A DNA stretch of 64,000 nucleotides, from assembly GCF_020034665.1 (NCBI RefSeq), contig NZ_JAIQDI010000002.1:682001-746000 (forward strand), given 5' to 3'. The notes under the pieces are model-generated. The model made no database searches. It saw only the letters and a program-made list of their open reading frames with translations, and had not been told where the DNA came from. Origin of the DNA: Niabella beijingensis. GTDB lineage: Bacteria; Bacteroidota; Bacteroidia; Chitinophagales; Chitinophagaceae. This document shows, in pieces, positions 23,951-31,946 of the stretch (positions are counted from its first letter, which is position 1; every line of letters starts with the position of its first letter). The position numbers were made by a program, and so were the translations under genes.

Positions 23951-26443
23951 ATGAAGCGTTTTCTGTATCTTTTTTTTATTGCCTGCCTTGGCAGCAGTGC
24001 GATGGCGCAGGCCCCCCGGAGCTGGTCCGGTGCAGAAATATTGCAGGGCATCCGCAAGCTGAATGTGCTGGGAAGTGTGCTGTACCTGGCTGCTCATCCG
24101 GATGATGAGAACACCCGGCTGATCACCTACCTGGCCAATGAGAAATTTTACCGCACGGGTTATCTCTCGCTCACAAGAGGAGACGGCGGACAGAACCTGA
24201 TCGGTGAGGAGCAGGGCATTGAGCTGGGGCTGATCCGCACCCAGGAACTGCTGGCGGCCCGGCGTATCGACGGCGGGGAACAGTTTTTTACACGTGCTTT
24301 TGACTTCGGATTTTCAAAAAACCCCGAAGAAACCTTTACGATCTGGAACCGCGCACTGGTTCTGAGCGATGTGGTGTGGGTGATCCGTAAATTTCAGCCG
24401 GATGTGATCATTACCCGGTTCCCGACAACGGGAGAGGGCGGTCATGGGCATCATACCGCGTCGGCCATCCTGGCCAACGAGGCGTTCAAACTGGCTGCCG
24501 ACCCCGGTCAGTTCCCGGAGCAGTTAAAATATGTAAAGCCCTGGCAGGCGAAACGCATTCTTTGGAACACCTTTAATTTTGGTGGAAATAACACAACGGC
24601 TCCCTCTCAGTTCAAGATGGATGCAGGGGCCTATAATGCACCGCTTGGAAAAAGCTATGGAGAGATCGCGGCACTGAGCAGAAGTCAGCATAAAAGCCAG
24701 GGCTTCGGTTCCGCGGGAACCCGCGGGGAAAGCTGGGAGTATTTTAAAACGACCGGCGGCGATGCACCTGCAACGGACCTTATGGATGATGTTGATCTTA
24801 CCTGGGCCCGCGTAGGGCCGGAGGGAACGACGATCAGCGAAGCGATCAAAAAGATCGAAACGCAGTTTTCTGTTGTAAATCCTGCCGCTGCTGTGAAACC
24901 GCTGGCAGCCCTTTATCAGCAGATCGGGAAACTTCCGGATTCTTACTGGAAACGTAAAAAGCTGGAGGAAGTGCAGGAGCTGATCCGCCAGTGCTGTGGG
25001 TTGTTTATAAAAGCCACCAGCGCTGTACAGATGTTGTTCCCGGGAGAAACGGTAAAATTCACTACCGCTATTATCAACCGCTCGGCTGCCCGGGTACAGC
25101 TCAAGGGCATCAAGGTGGGAAATGATCATGTATCCCTGGACCTGCCGCTGGAAAAGAACCGCAATGTAAACCAGACCGTAACGGTAGCCATCCCCGATGA
25201 TGTGCCATTGAGCCAGCCCTACTGGCTGCGCGAAACAATGGCTGCGGCCAACTATACTGTGCCGGATCAGCAGCAGATAGGCATCCCGGATGCGTTGCCC
25301 GCCTACACTGCGGAAATAGCTGTTACGATAGAGGGTATGCCATTTACTCTTACAGAGCCGGTACGTTATAATTTTACCGACCCGGTAAAAGGAGAACTTT
25401 ATGAACCGGTTGTCATTGCACCAAAAGTTACGGTACAGCTATCACCCAAGCTGGTATTGTTTCAGAAAGGAACAACAGGGACAAAGCAATTAAAACTGCA
25501 ACCGGTTATCAATAAACCGCTCCCGGGGCAGCTGGGTGTTGGTCTGGCAGGGCTTCCCGGAACAGCCGCCGCTGCCGTGGCGGATACCGGTGCGGGGGTA
25601 CAGATACCCGTTACCAACCAGCAGCTGACGCAGCCCGTAACTTCGGTGTACGGAACCGTCTGGGATCAGACAAAACCGGAGAAGAAATATGCGCAGGCGC
25701 TGAAATCGATCCACTACGATCACATTCCTTACATTAATTATTTCTTTACCGATTCGGTAAAACTGCTGAACATCGACCTGAAAACGGCGGGTAAAAGGAT
25801 CGGGTACATCCCGGGTGCCGGTGATAAAGTGCCGGAAGTACTGACCGCTATGGGATACGAGGTGGTATTACTCGACCGCAGCAGGCTGACGGGGTCCGAC
25901 CTTTCCGGTTTTGATGCGATCATCAGCGGTGTACGTGCTTATAATATCCATGAATGGCTGAACGAGTCCTATGATAAATTAATGGCTTATATTCGTAACG
26001 GGGGAAACCTGATCGTACAATACAATACCAATAACAATATCGGTCCTGTAAAAGCGAAGATCGGCCCCTACAGTTTCGCTATTTCGAGAAACCGGATCAC
26101 AGATGAAAAAGCCCGCGTCCGTTTCACCGATCCTGTCATGCCGGTGCTCAATTATCCGAATAAGATTACACAGGAAGATTTTGAAGGATGGGTGCAGGAG
26201 CGGAGCACGTATCATGCAGCGGACTGGGATGCACAGCTGAAGCCGGTATTTGCCATGAAGGATCCGGGTGAACAGGAAGATACCGGAGCCCTGGTTACCG
26301 GTAAATACGGGAAAGGATATTTTACGTATTGCGGTATCGCCTTTTTCCGGCAACTGCCGGCAGCGGTTCCGGGAGCGATCCGTTTATTTGCAAATATTAT
26401 TGCATTAAATTCGCAGCTTTCAACAAGTGCAAATGACAGATAA
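23951..26443 (+). CDS. PIG-L family deacetylase, large secreted form
   Basis: 830 aa from ATG 23951; the frame reaches upstream to 23888, but the signal peptide MKRFLYLFFIACLGSSAMAQ begins here. The LmbE/PIG-L domain occupies about 30-300: AAHPDDEN provides the zinc ligands and catalytic Asp, and GGHGHHTASA the second histidine motif. The family removes acetyl groups from N-acetylglucosaminyl compounds. The C-terminal 500 residues read as beta-sandwich domains plus a segment (LDRSRLTGSDLSGFDAIISGVRAYN) like a glutamine-amidotransferase-type fold. Downstream lie two small membrane-protein genes and a sodium symporter, a gene pairing also seen in other Bacteroidota. Confidence 0.9.
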   Translation: MKRFLYLFFIACLGSSAMAQAPRSWSGAEILQGIRKLNVLGSVLYLAAHPDDENTRLITYLANEKFYRTGYLSLTRGDGGQNLIGEEQGIELGLIRTQELLAARRIDGGEQFFTRAFDFGFSKNPEETFTIWNRALVLSDVVWVIRKFQPDVIITRFPTTGEGGHGHHTASAILANEAFKLAADPGQFPEQLKYVKPWQAKRILWNTFNFGGNNTTAPSQFKMDAGAYNAPLGKSYGEIAALSRSQHKSQGFGSAGTRGESWEYFKTTGGDAPATDLMDDVDLTWARVGPEGTTISEAIKKIETQFSVVNPAAAVKPLAALYQQIGKLPDSYWKRKKLEEVQELIRQCCGLFIKATSAVQMLFPGETVKFTTAIINRSAARVQLKGIKVGNDHVSLDLPLEKNRNVNQTVTVAIPDDVPLSQPYWLRETMAAANYTVPDQQQIGIPDALPAYTAEIAVTIEGMPFTLTEPVRYNFTDPVKGELYEPVVIAPKVTVQLSPKLVLFQKGTTGTKQLKLQPVINKPLPGQLGVGLAGLPGTAAAAVADTGAGVQIPVTNQQLTQPVTSVYGTVWDQTKPEKKYAQALKSIHYDHIPYINYFFTDSVKLLNIDLKTAGKRIGYIPGAGDKVPEVLTAMGYEVVLLDRSRLTGSDLSGFDAIISGVRAYNIHEWLNESYDKLMAYIRNGGNLIVQYNTNNNIGPVKAKIGPYSFAISRNRITDEKARVRFTDPVMPVLNYPNKITQEDFEGWVQERSTYHAADWDAQLKPVFAMKDPGEQEDTGALVTGKYGKGYFTYCGIAFFRQLPAAVPGAIRLFANIIALNSQLSTSANDR

Positions 26444-26612
26444 GAAAAAAGAATTTATGGGGGTCCGCAGGGGAGAAATGGCCTTTATTGTTGCCATTGT
26501 GATCGGATTGGTGGTTGGAACCCTTATAAAGAAGATACGGCTGGGTCTTATGCTCGGATTGATCATTGGGCTCGGGATCGTATTTATGAACAGCCTGCGG
26601 GCAAAACGATAA
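26433..26612 (+). CDS. Small two-helix membrane protein
   Basis: 59 aa from ATG 26433; a GTG two codons upstream at 26427 is an alternative. A short charged N-terminus (MTDKKKEFMGVRRGE) precedes two hydrophobic helices (MAFIVAIVIGLVVGTLI and LGLMLGLIIGLGIVFM) joined by KKIR, with a basic C-terminus. The start overlaps the end of the PIG-L gene by 11 bases, implying coupled translation. It is probably a helper of the deacetylase or symporter, but no family is recognised. Confidence 0.7.
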   Translation: MTDKKKEFMGVRRGEMAFIVAIVIGLVVGTLIKKIRLGLMLGLIIGLGIVFMNSLRAKR

Positions 26613-26666
26613 GTTGTTGAAAACAGGAGGAGTCCTGGTATTTTTAGTTGATTGTTCTCTGTAACA

Positions 26667-26706
26667 TTTGCCGGAAACGCAGGTGCTGAGCGCTGCTGCC
26701 GGCAAA
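26667..26706 (+). other. Intercistronic stem-loop before the 45-aa ORF
   Basis: TTTGCCGG (26667-26674) and CCGGCAAA (26699-26706) pair perfectly around a 24-base loop that itself contains AGCGCT. No T run follows. It sits between the 59-aa and 45-aa genes and may stabilise or attenuate the transcript. Confidence 0.4.
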
Positions 26707-26717
26707 CCCTGTGAAAG

Positions 26718-26855
26718 ATGAGTGAAAAAAACAACATACAGGAAACAGAACGGGCACCGCTGCTGGGATCCTGGTCCCGCTGGTATATTCTTGTGATTGC
26801 CGTGCTTTTTATTTTGATTGCCTGTTTTTACCAGATCACTAAAACCTTCTCATGA
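26718..26855 (+). CDS. 45-residue single-helix membrane protein preceding the symporter
   Basis: ATG at 26718, stop TGA at 26853-26855. The N-terminus is polar (MSEKNNIQETERAPLLGSWS), followed by one transmembrane helix (YILVIAVLFILIACFYQIT). Its stop overlaps the symporter start in an ATGA junction, a classic sign of translational coupling. The context recalls small accessory subunits encoded before other SSS transporters, for example the DUF485- or DUF997-type proteins beside ActP and PanF, although the sequence is not clearly of either family. Confidence 0.65.
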   Translation: MSEKNNIQETERAPLLGSWSRWYILVIAVLFILIACFYQITKTFS

Positions 26856-28552
26856 AGTCACTGGATTGGGTTGTACTGATTGTAACATTGACGGGTATCA
26901 TCCTTTACGGGATCTATAAAAGCCGTACTACGCGCGATCTGGATGGCTATTTTCTTTCCAACCGCAGCATGCCCTGGTACCTGATTCTCTTAAGTATCAT
27001 GGGTACGCAGGCCAGTGCCATCACATTCCTTGCAGCCCCGGGCCAGGCCTATACGGACGGGATGCGTTTTATCCAGTATTATTTCGGACTACCGCTGGCA
27101 GCCATTGTTATCTGTATCTCTTTTGTTCCGGTGTTCAGCCGGCTGAAGGTGTTTACAGCCTACGAATACCTGGAACACCGGTTTGATCTGAAAACACGTA
27201 CGTTTACCTCCTTCCTTTTTCTTTTGCAACGTGGCTTATCAACCGGCATCAGTATTTATGCGCCATCGATCATTCTTTCCGTATTGTTGGGCTGGAATAT
27301 TTATCTCACCAACCTGTTCATGGGCGGACTGCTGATCATTTATACCGTAACCGGTGGTGCACGTGCAGTGGCATATACACAAACCTTCCAGTTCCTGATC
27401 ATTATGGGCGCTATGGCTGTGGCGGGGTATTTTATTGTAAAGGACCTGCCCCCGGGTATCGGGTTTACGGATGCCCTTCGGGTAGGCGGTAAGCTGGGGA
27501 AAATGAATATAGTGACCTCCGGTATCACCGATGGTAAGTTTGACTGGGGCGACCGTTATAATATCTTCAGCGGAATGATCGGGGGCTTTTTCCTGCTGCT
27601 TTCTTATTTTGGTACCGATCAGTCGCAGGTAGGGCGCTACCTTACTGCCCGGAGTCTGACCGAAAGCAGGCTGGGGCTGCTGATGAACGGCATCGTAAAG
27701 ATCCCGATGCAGTTCTTTATCCTGCTGCTCGGAGTACTTGTATTTGCGTTTTACCAGTTCAACAAAGCCCCGGCTTTCTTCAATGAGTTTGAATTGAACC
27801 GGCTGGAACAGTCGGTTTATAAGGACTCCCTACACCAGTTGCAGCAGGAGCTGCAATCGATCCAGCAGCGGAAGGACGCGGCACTGGCACTCTATCCCGG
27901 TCAGCGCGAAACAGCCTTCGGCCAGTTGCAGGAGTTGCAGAAGGAAACAGAGACCGTGCGTTCACAGATCAAAGGACTGGTGAAAAAGAACGGCGGCGCA
28001 GACAATGATACCAATTATATTTTCCTGCATTTTGTAGTAGATTATTTACCGGCCGGACTGGTGGGCCTGATCATCGCGATCATTTTCCTGGCCAGTTGGG
28101 GAAGTATTGCAGCGGCGCTGAATTCGCTGGCGTCGAGTACGATGATCGATTTTCATAAAAGGTTCCGCATAAAACATACAGCACAGGAGAAAGAGTACCG
28201 TGTTTCAAAATTGTATACGCTTTTATGGGGCATCTTCTGTATTGCCGTTGCCATGTTCGTCTCCAACTGGGGCAATAGTCTGATTGAAGTGGTGAATGTA
28301 CTCGGTTCGCTTTTTTATGGTACGATACTCGGTATTTTCCTGGTGGCATTTTATTCCCGGCGGGTGAAAGGGAATGCCGTGTTCTGGGCGGCGCTGATCG
28401 CAGAAGCCATTGTAGTGGTGCTGTTTTTTCTGAATGAATATAAGGTCATTTCACTGGGTTTTCTGTGGCTCAATGCTATCGGCGCCTTGCTGGTATGGGG
28501 AATCAGCAGCTTCCTGCAATGGGTTATCCCTGGTAAAACGACGGTCAGCTGA
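26852..28552 (+). CDS. Sodium:solute symporter (SSS family) with coiled-coil insertion
   Basis: 566 aa, about 13 membrane helices with the LeuT-type SSS pattern: LDGYFLSNRSMPWYLILLSIMGTQ at the start, TAYEYLEHRFD after the third helix and SYFGTDQSQVGRYLTA in the middle. Between two helices, at about residues 313-382, lies a soluble stretch rich in Gln, Glu and Leu (HQLQQELQSIQQ, GQLQELQKETETVRSQIKGL) that should form a coiled coil. Substrate unknown; the PIG-L deacetylase upstream suggests a sugar or amino-sugar compound. The start overlaps the 45-aa gene by four bases, and the end overlaps the convergent NTPase gene by eight. Confidence 0.9.
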   Translation: MKSLDWVVLIVTLTGIILYGIYKSRTTRDLDGYFLSNRSMPWYLILLSIMGTQASAITFLAAPGQAYTDGMRFIQYYFGLPLAAIVICISFVPVFSRLKVFTAYEYLEHRFDLKTRTFTSFLFLLQRGLSTGISIYAPSIILSVLLGWNIYLTNLFMGGLLIIYTVTGGARAVAYTQTFQFLIIMGAMAVAGYFIVKDLPPGIGFTDALRVGGKLGKMNIVTSGITDGKFDWGDRYNIFSGMIGGFFLLLSYFGTDQSQVGRYLTARSLTESRLGLLMNGIVKIPMQFFILLLGVLVFAFYQFNKAPAFFNEFELNRLEQSVYKDSLHQLQQELQSIQQRKDAALALYPGQRETAFGQLQELQKETETVRSQIKGLVKKNGGADNDTNYIFLHFVVDYLPAGLVGLIIAIIFLASWGSIAAALNSLASSTMIDFHKRFRIKHTAQEKEYRVSKLYTLLWGIFCIAVAMFVSNWGNSLIEVVNVLGSLFYGTILGIFLVAFYSRRVKGNAVFWAALIAEAIVVVLFFLNEYKVISLGFLWLNAIGALLVWGISSFLQWVIPGKTTVS

Positions 28553-29108
28553 ATGACCGGAGTTGCTGCAGCATAAATTCCAGCCGTCGGGGTATGGAGC
28601 CTTCGGGAACCACAATGATATGGTAGCCCTGATGCCTGTAGGTCTGTTCGAGACAGGTATAAGTGTATACCGCTTCTTCCCAATCCTGTTTACGTTCCTC
28701 ATCAGTTCTGTAGATCGCTTTCCATGGAGGGAGTATAAAAACCGAACGGTTATACCGGTAGGTCCGGCCCGTTTGTTCCAGATCCCCGGGTAGTTCCGTA
28801 CCGGTCATTCGGGCGTAGCAGAGCGCATCGGGAATGCCCCGGTCGAAAAGAAAAACCGAGCCGGGAACGGCCGCTGCCTTTTCAACGGTTTCCTGATAAC
28901 TTTTCACGGAGCGGTCCAGCATCAGCTGTATATATAGCGGCCGGTTGCCCCAGGGAAGCGCCGTTCCGCCGGCATCAACCTGCTCCTGTATGATGGCTCT
29001 CGCCACTTCCGGAACAACGGTAAAGCCGGCTGTCTGCAATGCATTCAGTAATGTGGTCTTTCCTGAACCAGGTCCGCCGGTGATCACAAAAAAACGGTCG
29101 CTGTTCAT
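28545..29108 (-). CDS. P-loop NTPase (AAA_28-type ATP-binding protein)
   Basis: 187 aa. The N-terminus FFVITGGPGSGKTTLLNAL is a Walker A loop, and VFLFDRGIPDALCYARM has a Walker B-like DRG motif typical of small kinase-like ATPases annotated as AAA_28 or predicted ATPases. AIYRTDEERKQDWEEA is the lid region with basic residues. The substrate is unknown; a nucleotide or small-molecule kinase is plausible. Its ATG overlaps the stop of the D-Ala-D-Ala dipeptidase gene by four bases, so it is translationally coupled to it. Confidence 0.82.
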   Translation of the reverse strand: MNSDRFFVITGGPGSGKTTLLNALQTAGFTVVPEVARAIIQEQVDAGGTALPWGNRPLYIQLMLDRSVKSYQETVEKAAAVPGSVFLFDRGIPDALCYARMTGTELPGDLEQTGRTYRYNRSVFILPPWKAIYRTDEERKQDWEEAVYTYTCLEQTYRHQGYHIIVVPEGSIPRRLEFMLQQLRSFS

Positions 29109-29800
29109 TTTCCCATTTTATTAAGCTGATCAAATGAAAGGTCGAGCACATCAAATGAACCATTGCCATAGGTATAGTGCCACCATTCTGAACTCAGCGG
29201 TTTGAATCCGTTCTGTTCCATAACTGACCGCAGACGGACCCGGTTCTGCAACACCTGCTGCGGCAGGTTGGTGAAACTATGATGTGCGCTGTCCGTAAAA
29301 TTATCGAAGCCGGTGCCCATCGGTAATTCCTTCCCGGTTTTCAGATCGATAAGCGTAAGGTCCACCGCCGTACCACGGTTGTGATTGCTTCCCTTTGCGG
29401 GATTGGCAGCATAGCGCTCATCGGGCACCAGCTCCCAGAATTTTTTGGTGACAGCAAACGGGCGGTAGGCATCAAATATCTTCAATCCCAGACCTTCCTG
29501 TTTCAATGTTGCTTCAACCGCGGCCAGCGCCACCGCCGCAGGTTTTCTCATAAAGGTGCTGCGGGTATGGGAAGGATACATCAGCCGGTGCATAAAATTA
29601 TTGGTGGTCGCATACCTGAGGTCATACACCAGACCGGGTGCAAGTGTTCTGAGCTCGGTCATTTCATTGTCCGGTTTTTCCCGGATACTTTTTTTATATA
29701 CGCGGATGGAGCGCAGTACCGGGAACGAAACCGGTTGGCTGCTCAGCTGCATACCGGCAAACAGGAGCTGTAGTAACAGTATTTTCTTTAACAGGCTCAT
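29105..29800 (-). CDS. D-alanyl-D-alanine dipeptidase (peptidase M15D, VanX/DdpX type)
   Basis: 231 aa with an N-terminal signal peptide (MSLLKKILLLQLLFAGMQLSSQ). It hydrolyses D-Ala-D-Ala. Zinc and catalytic motifs are complete: YDLRYATTNNFM at the start of the domain, FDAYRP with the conserved Arg, SNHNRGTAVDLTL (SxHxxGxAxD), and EWWHYTYG with the catalytic Glu and last zinc His. In organisms without a van cluster such enzymes serve peptidoglycan turnover. No vanH, vanA or vanRS genes are nearby, so resistance is not implied. Coupled to the downstream P-loop NTPase. Confidence 0.92.
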   Translation of the reverse strand: MSLLKKILLLQLLFAGMQLSSQPVSFPVLRSIRVYKKSIREKPDNEMTELRTLAPGLVYDLRYATTNNFMHRLMYPSHTRSTFMRKPAAVALAAVEATLKQEGLGLKIFDAYRPFAVTKKFWELVPDERYAANPAKGSNHNRGTAVDLTLIDLKTGKELPMGTGFDNFTDSAHHSFTNLPQQVLQNRVRLRSVMEQNGFKPLSSEWWHYTYGNGSFDVLDLSFDQLNKMGK

Positions 29801-29914
29801 ATAAAATTTTAAGCGGATGGTGTTATAAAATAAGATAGAAGGGGAGGAGGAAATAGATCGGAGCAGGTAAAGATAATATATTATTTTAGCATCCGTAAAA
29901 AAATAAAAAGACGG

Positions 29915-31156
29915 TTGGCAAAAACGTTGTATATAATCGGAGGTGGTGCATCCGGATTTTTTTGTGCGGTAAATGCGGCACGGTTGTACCCGGATTTACG
30001 TGTAGTGATCCTTGAAAAGAGCGCGAAGCTGCTGTCGAAGGTGAAAGTGAGCGGCGGCGGGCGTTGTAACGTTACCCATGCCTGTTTCGATATTGCTGAG
30101 ATGGCACGGCGCTACCCGCGGGGCGGCAATTTTGTAAAAAAGATATTTCATGAATTTTTTACCAGCGATACGATCAACTGGTTTGAGGAACGTGGCGTGC
30201 AGCTGAAGACCGAGGCCGATGGACGTATGTTCCCGGTATCCGATTCGTCACAAACGATTATTGACTGCCTGCTAAACGAAGCCGGCCGCTACGGTGTAAC
30301 GATCCGCATGCAGGAAGCCGTGACCGGCATCCGGAAAACAGCGGCAGGATTTGAAATTGAAACAGCAAAAGGAACGGTTTTTCATAGTGATTATGTATGT
30401 GTGGCCTGCGGCGGTTTTCCGAAGGCAGAGCAATTTGAATGGCTGCGTAATCTGGGACATACTATTGCTGTTCCGGTACCTTCGTTGTTCACCTTTAACA
30501 GTCCGCAACATCCGTTAACGGAGTTGATGGGGGTAAGCGTTACGGAGGCGCGGGTTGCTGTTGCAGGTACAAAGCTCCACCAGCGCGGAGCGTTGCTGGT
30601 AACACATTGGGGGATCAGCGGCCCTGCCGTATTACGTTTGAGCGCCTGGGCCGCCAGGGACCTTGCGGGGCAGGAATGGACGTTCACCGCAATCATCAAC
30701 TGGCTGCCGGAGCTTTCGGAAACGGAGCTGAGGGAACGGTTCGTAACATGGCGTTCGGAAAAAGCTGCACAAAAAATAGGGAATAAAAATCCGCTGGAGC
30801 TTCCCGGCCGTCTCTGGCTGTTTCTGCTGACCCGGTCCGGAATCGATGAGCACCGGCGCTGGGCAGACCTGCCTTCAAAAAATCAAAACCTGCTGATCCG
30901 GAACCTGCTGGCTTTTGAGTTGCCGGTAAAAGGGAAGACCACCTATAAAGAAGAATTTGTAACGGCGGGAGGAATTACGCTGGCGGAAGTGGAACCACAA
31001 ACAATGATGAGCCGGAAAATACCGGGTCTGTTCTTTACAGGAGAAGTGATCGATGTGGACGGTATCACCGGCGGCTACAATTTTCAGAATGCCTGGAGCA
31101 CGGGCTTCATAGCGGCACGATCCGCAGGACAGCTGGCTAGTGCCCCATCTTTTTAA
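29915..31156 (+). CDS. BaiN/YhiN-type NAD(P)/FAD-dependent oxidoreductase
   Basis: 413 aa starting at a TTG codon (29915); no in-frame ATG precedes the FAD motif. LYIIGGGASGFFCAVNAA is the dinucleotide-binding loop and VILEKSAKLLSKVKVSGGGRCNVTH is the hallmark of the HI0933/YhiN family. The C-terminus GLFFTGEVIDVDGITGGYNFQNAWSTG closes the FAD site. Its reaction in this organism is unknown; homologues include the BaiN reductase of bile-acid metabolism and proteins of unknown role. The 3' end overlaps the convergent response regulator gene by 20 bases. Confidence 0.9.
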   Translation: MAKTLYIIGGGASGFFCAVNAARLYPDLRVVILEKSAKLLSKVKVSGGGRCNVTHACFDIAEMARRYPRGGNFVKKIFHEFFTSDTINWFEERGVQLKTEADGRMFPVSDSSQTIIDCLLNEAGRYGVTIRMQEAVTGIRKTAAGFEIETAKGTVFHSDYVCVACGGFPKAEQFEWLRNLGHTIAVPVPSLFTFNSPQHPLTELMGVSVTEARVAVAGTKLHQRGALLVTHWGISGPAVLRLSAWAARDLAGQEWTFTAIINWLPELSETELRERFVTWRSEKAAQKIGNKNPLELPGRLWLFLLTRSGIDEHRRWADLPSKNQNLLIRNLLAFELPVKGKTTYKEEFVTAGGITLAEVEPQTMMSRKIPGLFFTGEVIDVDGITGGYNFQNAWSTGFIAARSAGQLASAPSF

Positions 31157-31931
31157 TATAGTCGGTTGGGGTCATTCCGAACTGTTTATGAAAATTCCTT
31201 CCAAACTGGGTCAGCGAGCTGTAGCCGACGGTTTCTGCAATCTCATTCATCCGGTGGTGGCCCTCGCTGATCATGGCAGCTGCTTTTTTCAGCCGGGTAA
31301 GGTTGATCATTTCATTAGGCGAGAGATCAGAGATCGATTTGATCTTGCGGTACAGGGTAGGGCGGCTCATATTCAGCTGCTGTGCCAGAAACTCTACGTC
31401 CAGAAGGGTGTTGGAGAGATTGGATTCGATCAGCTGCTGCAGTTTTTCCAGGAATTGCTCGTCCATCCTGGTATGCGCCATCGTTCTGATATGCGTGAGC
31501 GGTGAGTTCGCAAAATAATCTTTCAGTTTCATCCGGTTATTGAGCAAGCTGGCAACCTGTGCATTCAGGTGTTCGGGAGAGAATGGTTTTTCAATATAGG
31601 CGTCTGCGCCGGCGTCAAGCCCCTCGATCTTTGACTGCAAAGAATTTTTTGCCGTCAGCAATACAATGGGGATATGGCTAAGCTCGAAATTTGATTTTAT
31701 ATAATCACAAAATTCCAGGCCATCCATGCCCGGCATCATAATATCACTGATGATCAGGTGAACGATCTGCTCTTCAAGTTGCAGCAGTGCTTCATTACCG
31801 CTGGTTGCTGTAAGTACGGTATACCGCTCTTCCAGATCGTCCCGTAGAAAGTCAAGAATATCTTCATTGTCATCTACAATCAGTATTGTAAATTTCGACA
31901 GGTCTTCTGTAAATAGCTCTTTGCTGTTCAA
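31137..31931 (-). CDS. Response regulator with AraC-type output domain (C-terminal half of an HTCS)
   Basis: 264 aa. The receiver domain has the acidic pair D20/D21, phospho-acceptor D63 (IISDIMMPG), T93 and K115 (EKPFS). A linker leads to an AraC/XylS double helix-turn-helix (LLDVEFLAQQLNMSRPTLYRKIK and MNEIAETVGYSSLTQFGRNFHKQFGMTPTDY). The annotated start is a TTG; no ATG occurs before the phosphorylation site. The frame is the same as that of the sensor kinase gene, interrupted only by its TAA stop and five sense codons, so this is the detached tail of a hybrid two-component system that probably activates the divergent susC operon. Confidence 0.9.
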   Translation of the reverse strand: MNSKELFTEDLSKFTILIVDDNEDILDFLRDDLEERYTVLTATSGNEALLQLEEQIVHLIISDIMMPGMDGLEFCDYIKSNFELSHIPIVLLTAKNSLQSKIEGLDAGADAYIEKPFSPEHLNAQVASLLNNRMKLKDYFANSPLTHIRTMAHTRMDEQFLEKLQQLIESNLSNTLLDVEFLAQQLNMSRPTLYRKIKSISDLSPNEMINLTRLKKAAAMISEGHHRMNEIAETVGYSSLTQFGRNFHKQFGMTPTDYIKKMGH

Positions 31932-31946
31932 GATAAAAACATTGGT

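Noticed and set aside
29105..29800. Vancomycin-resistance interpretation of the VanX-type dipeptidase
   Set aside because: No vanH, vanA or vanRS homologues nearby, and the organism type is Gram-negative. A peptidoglycan-turnover role is simpler.
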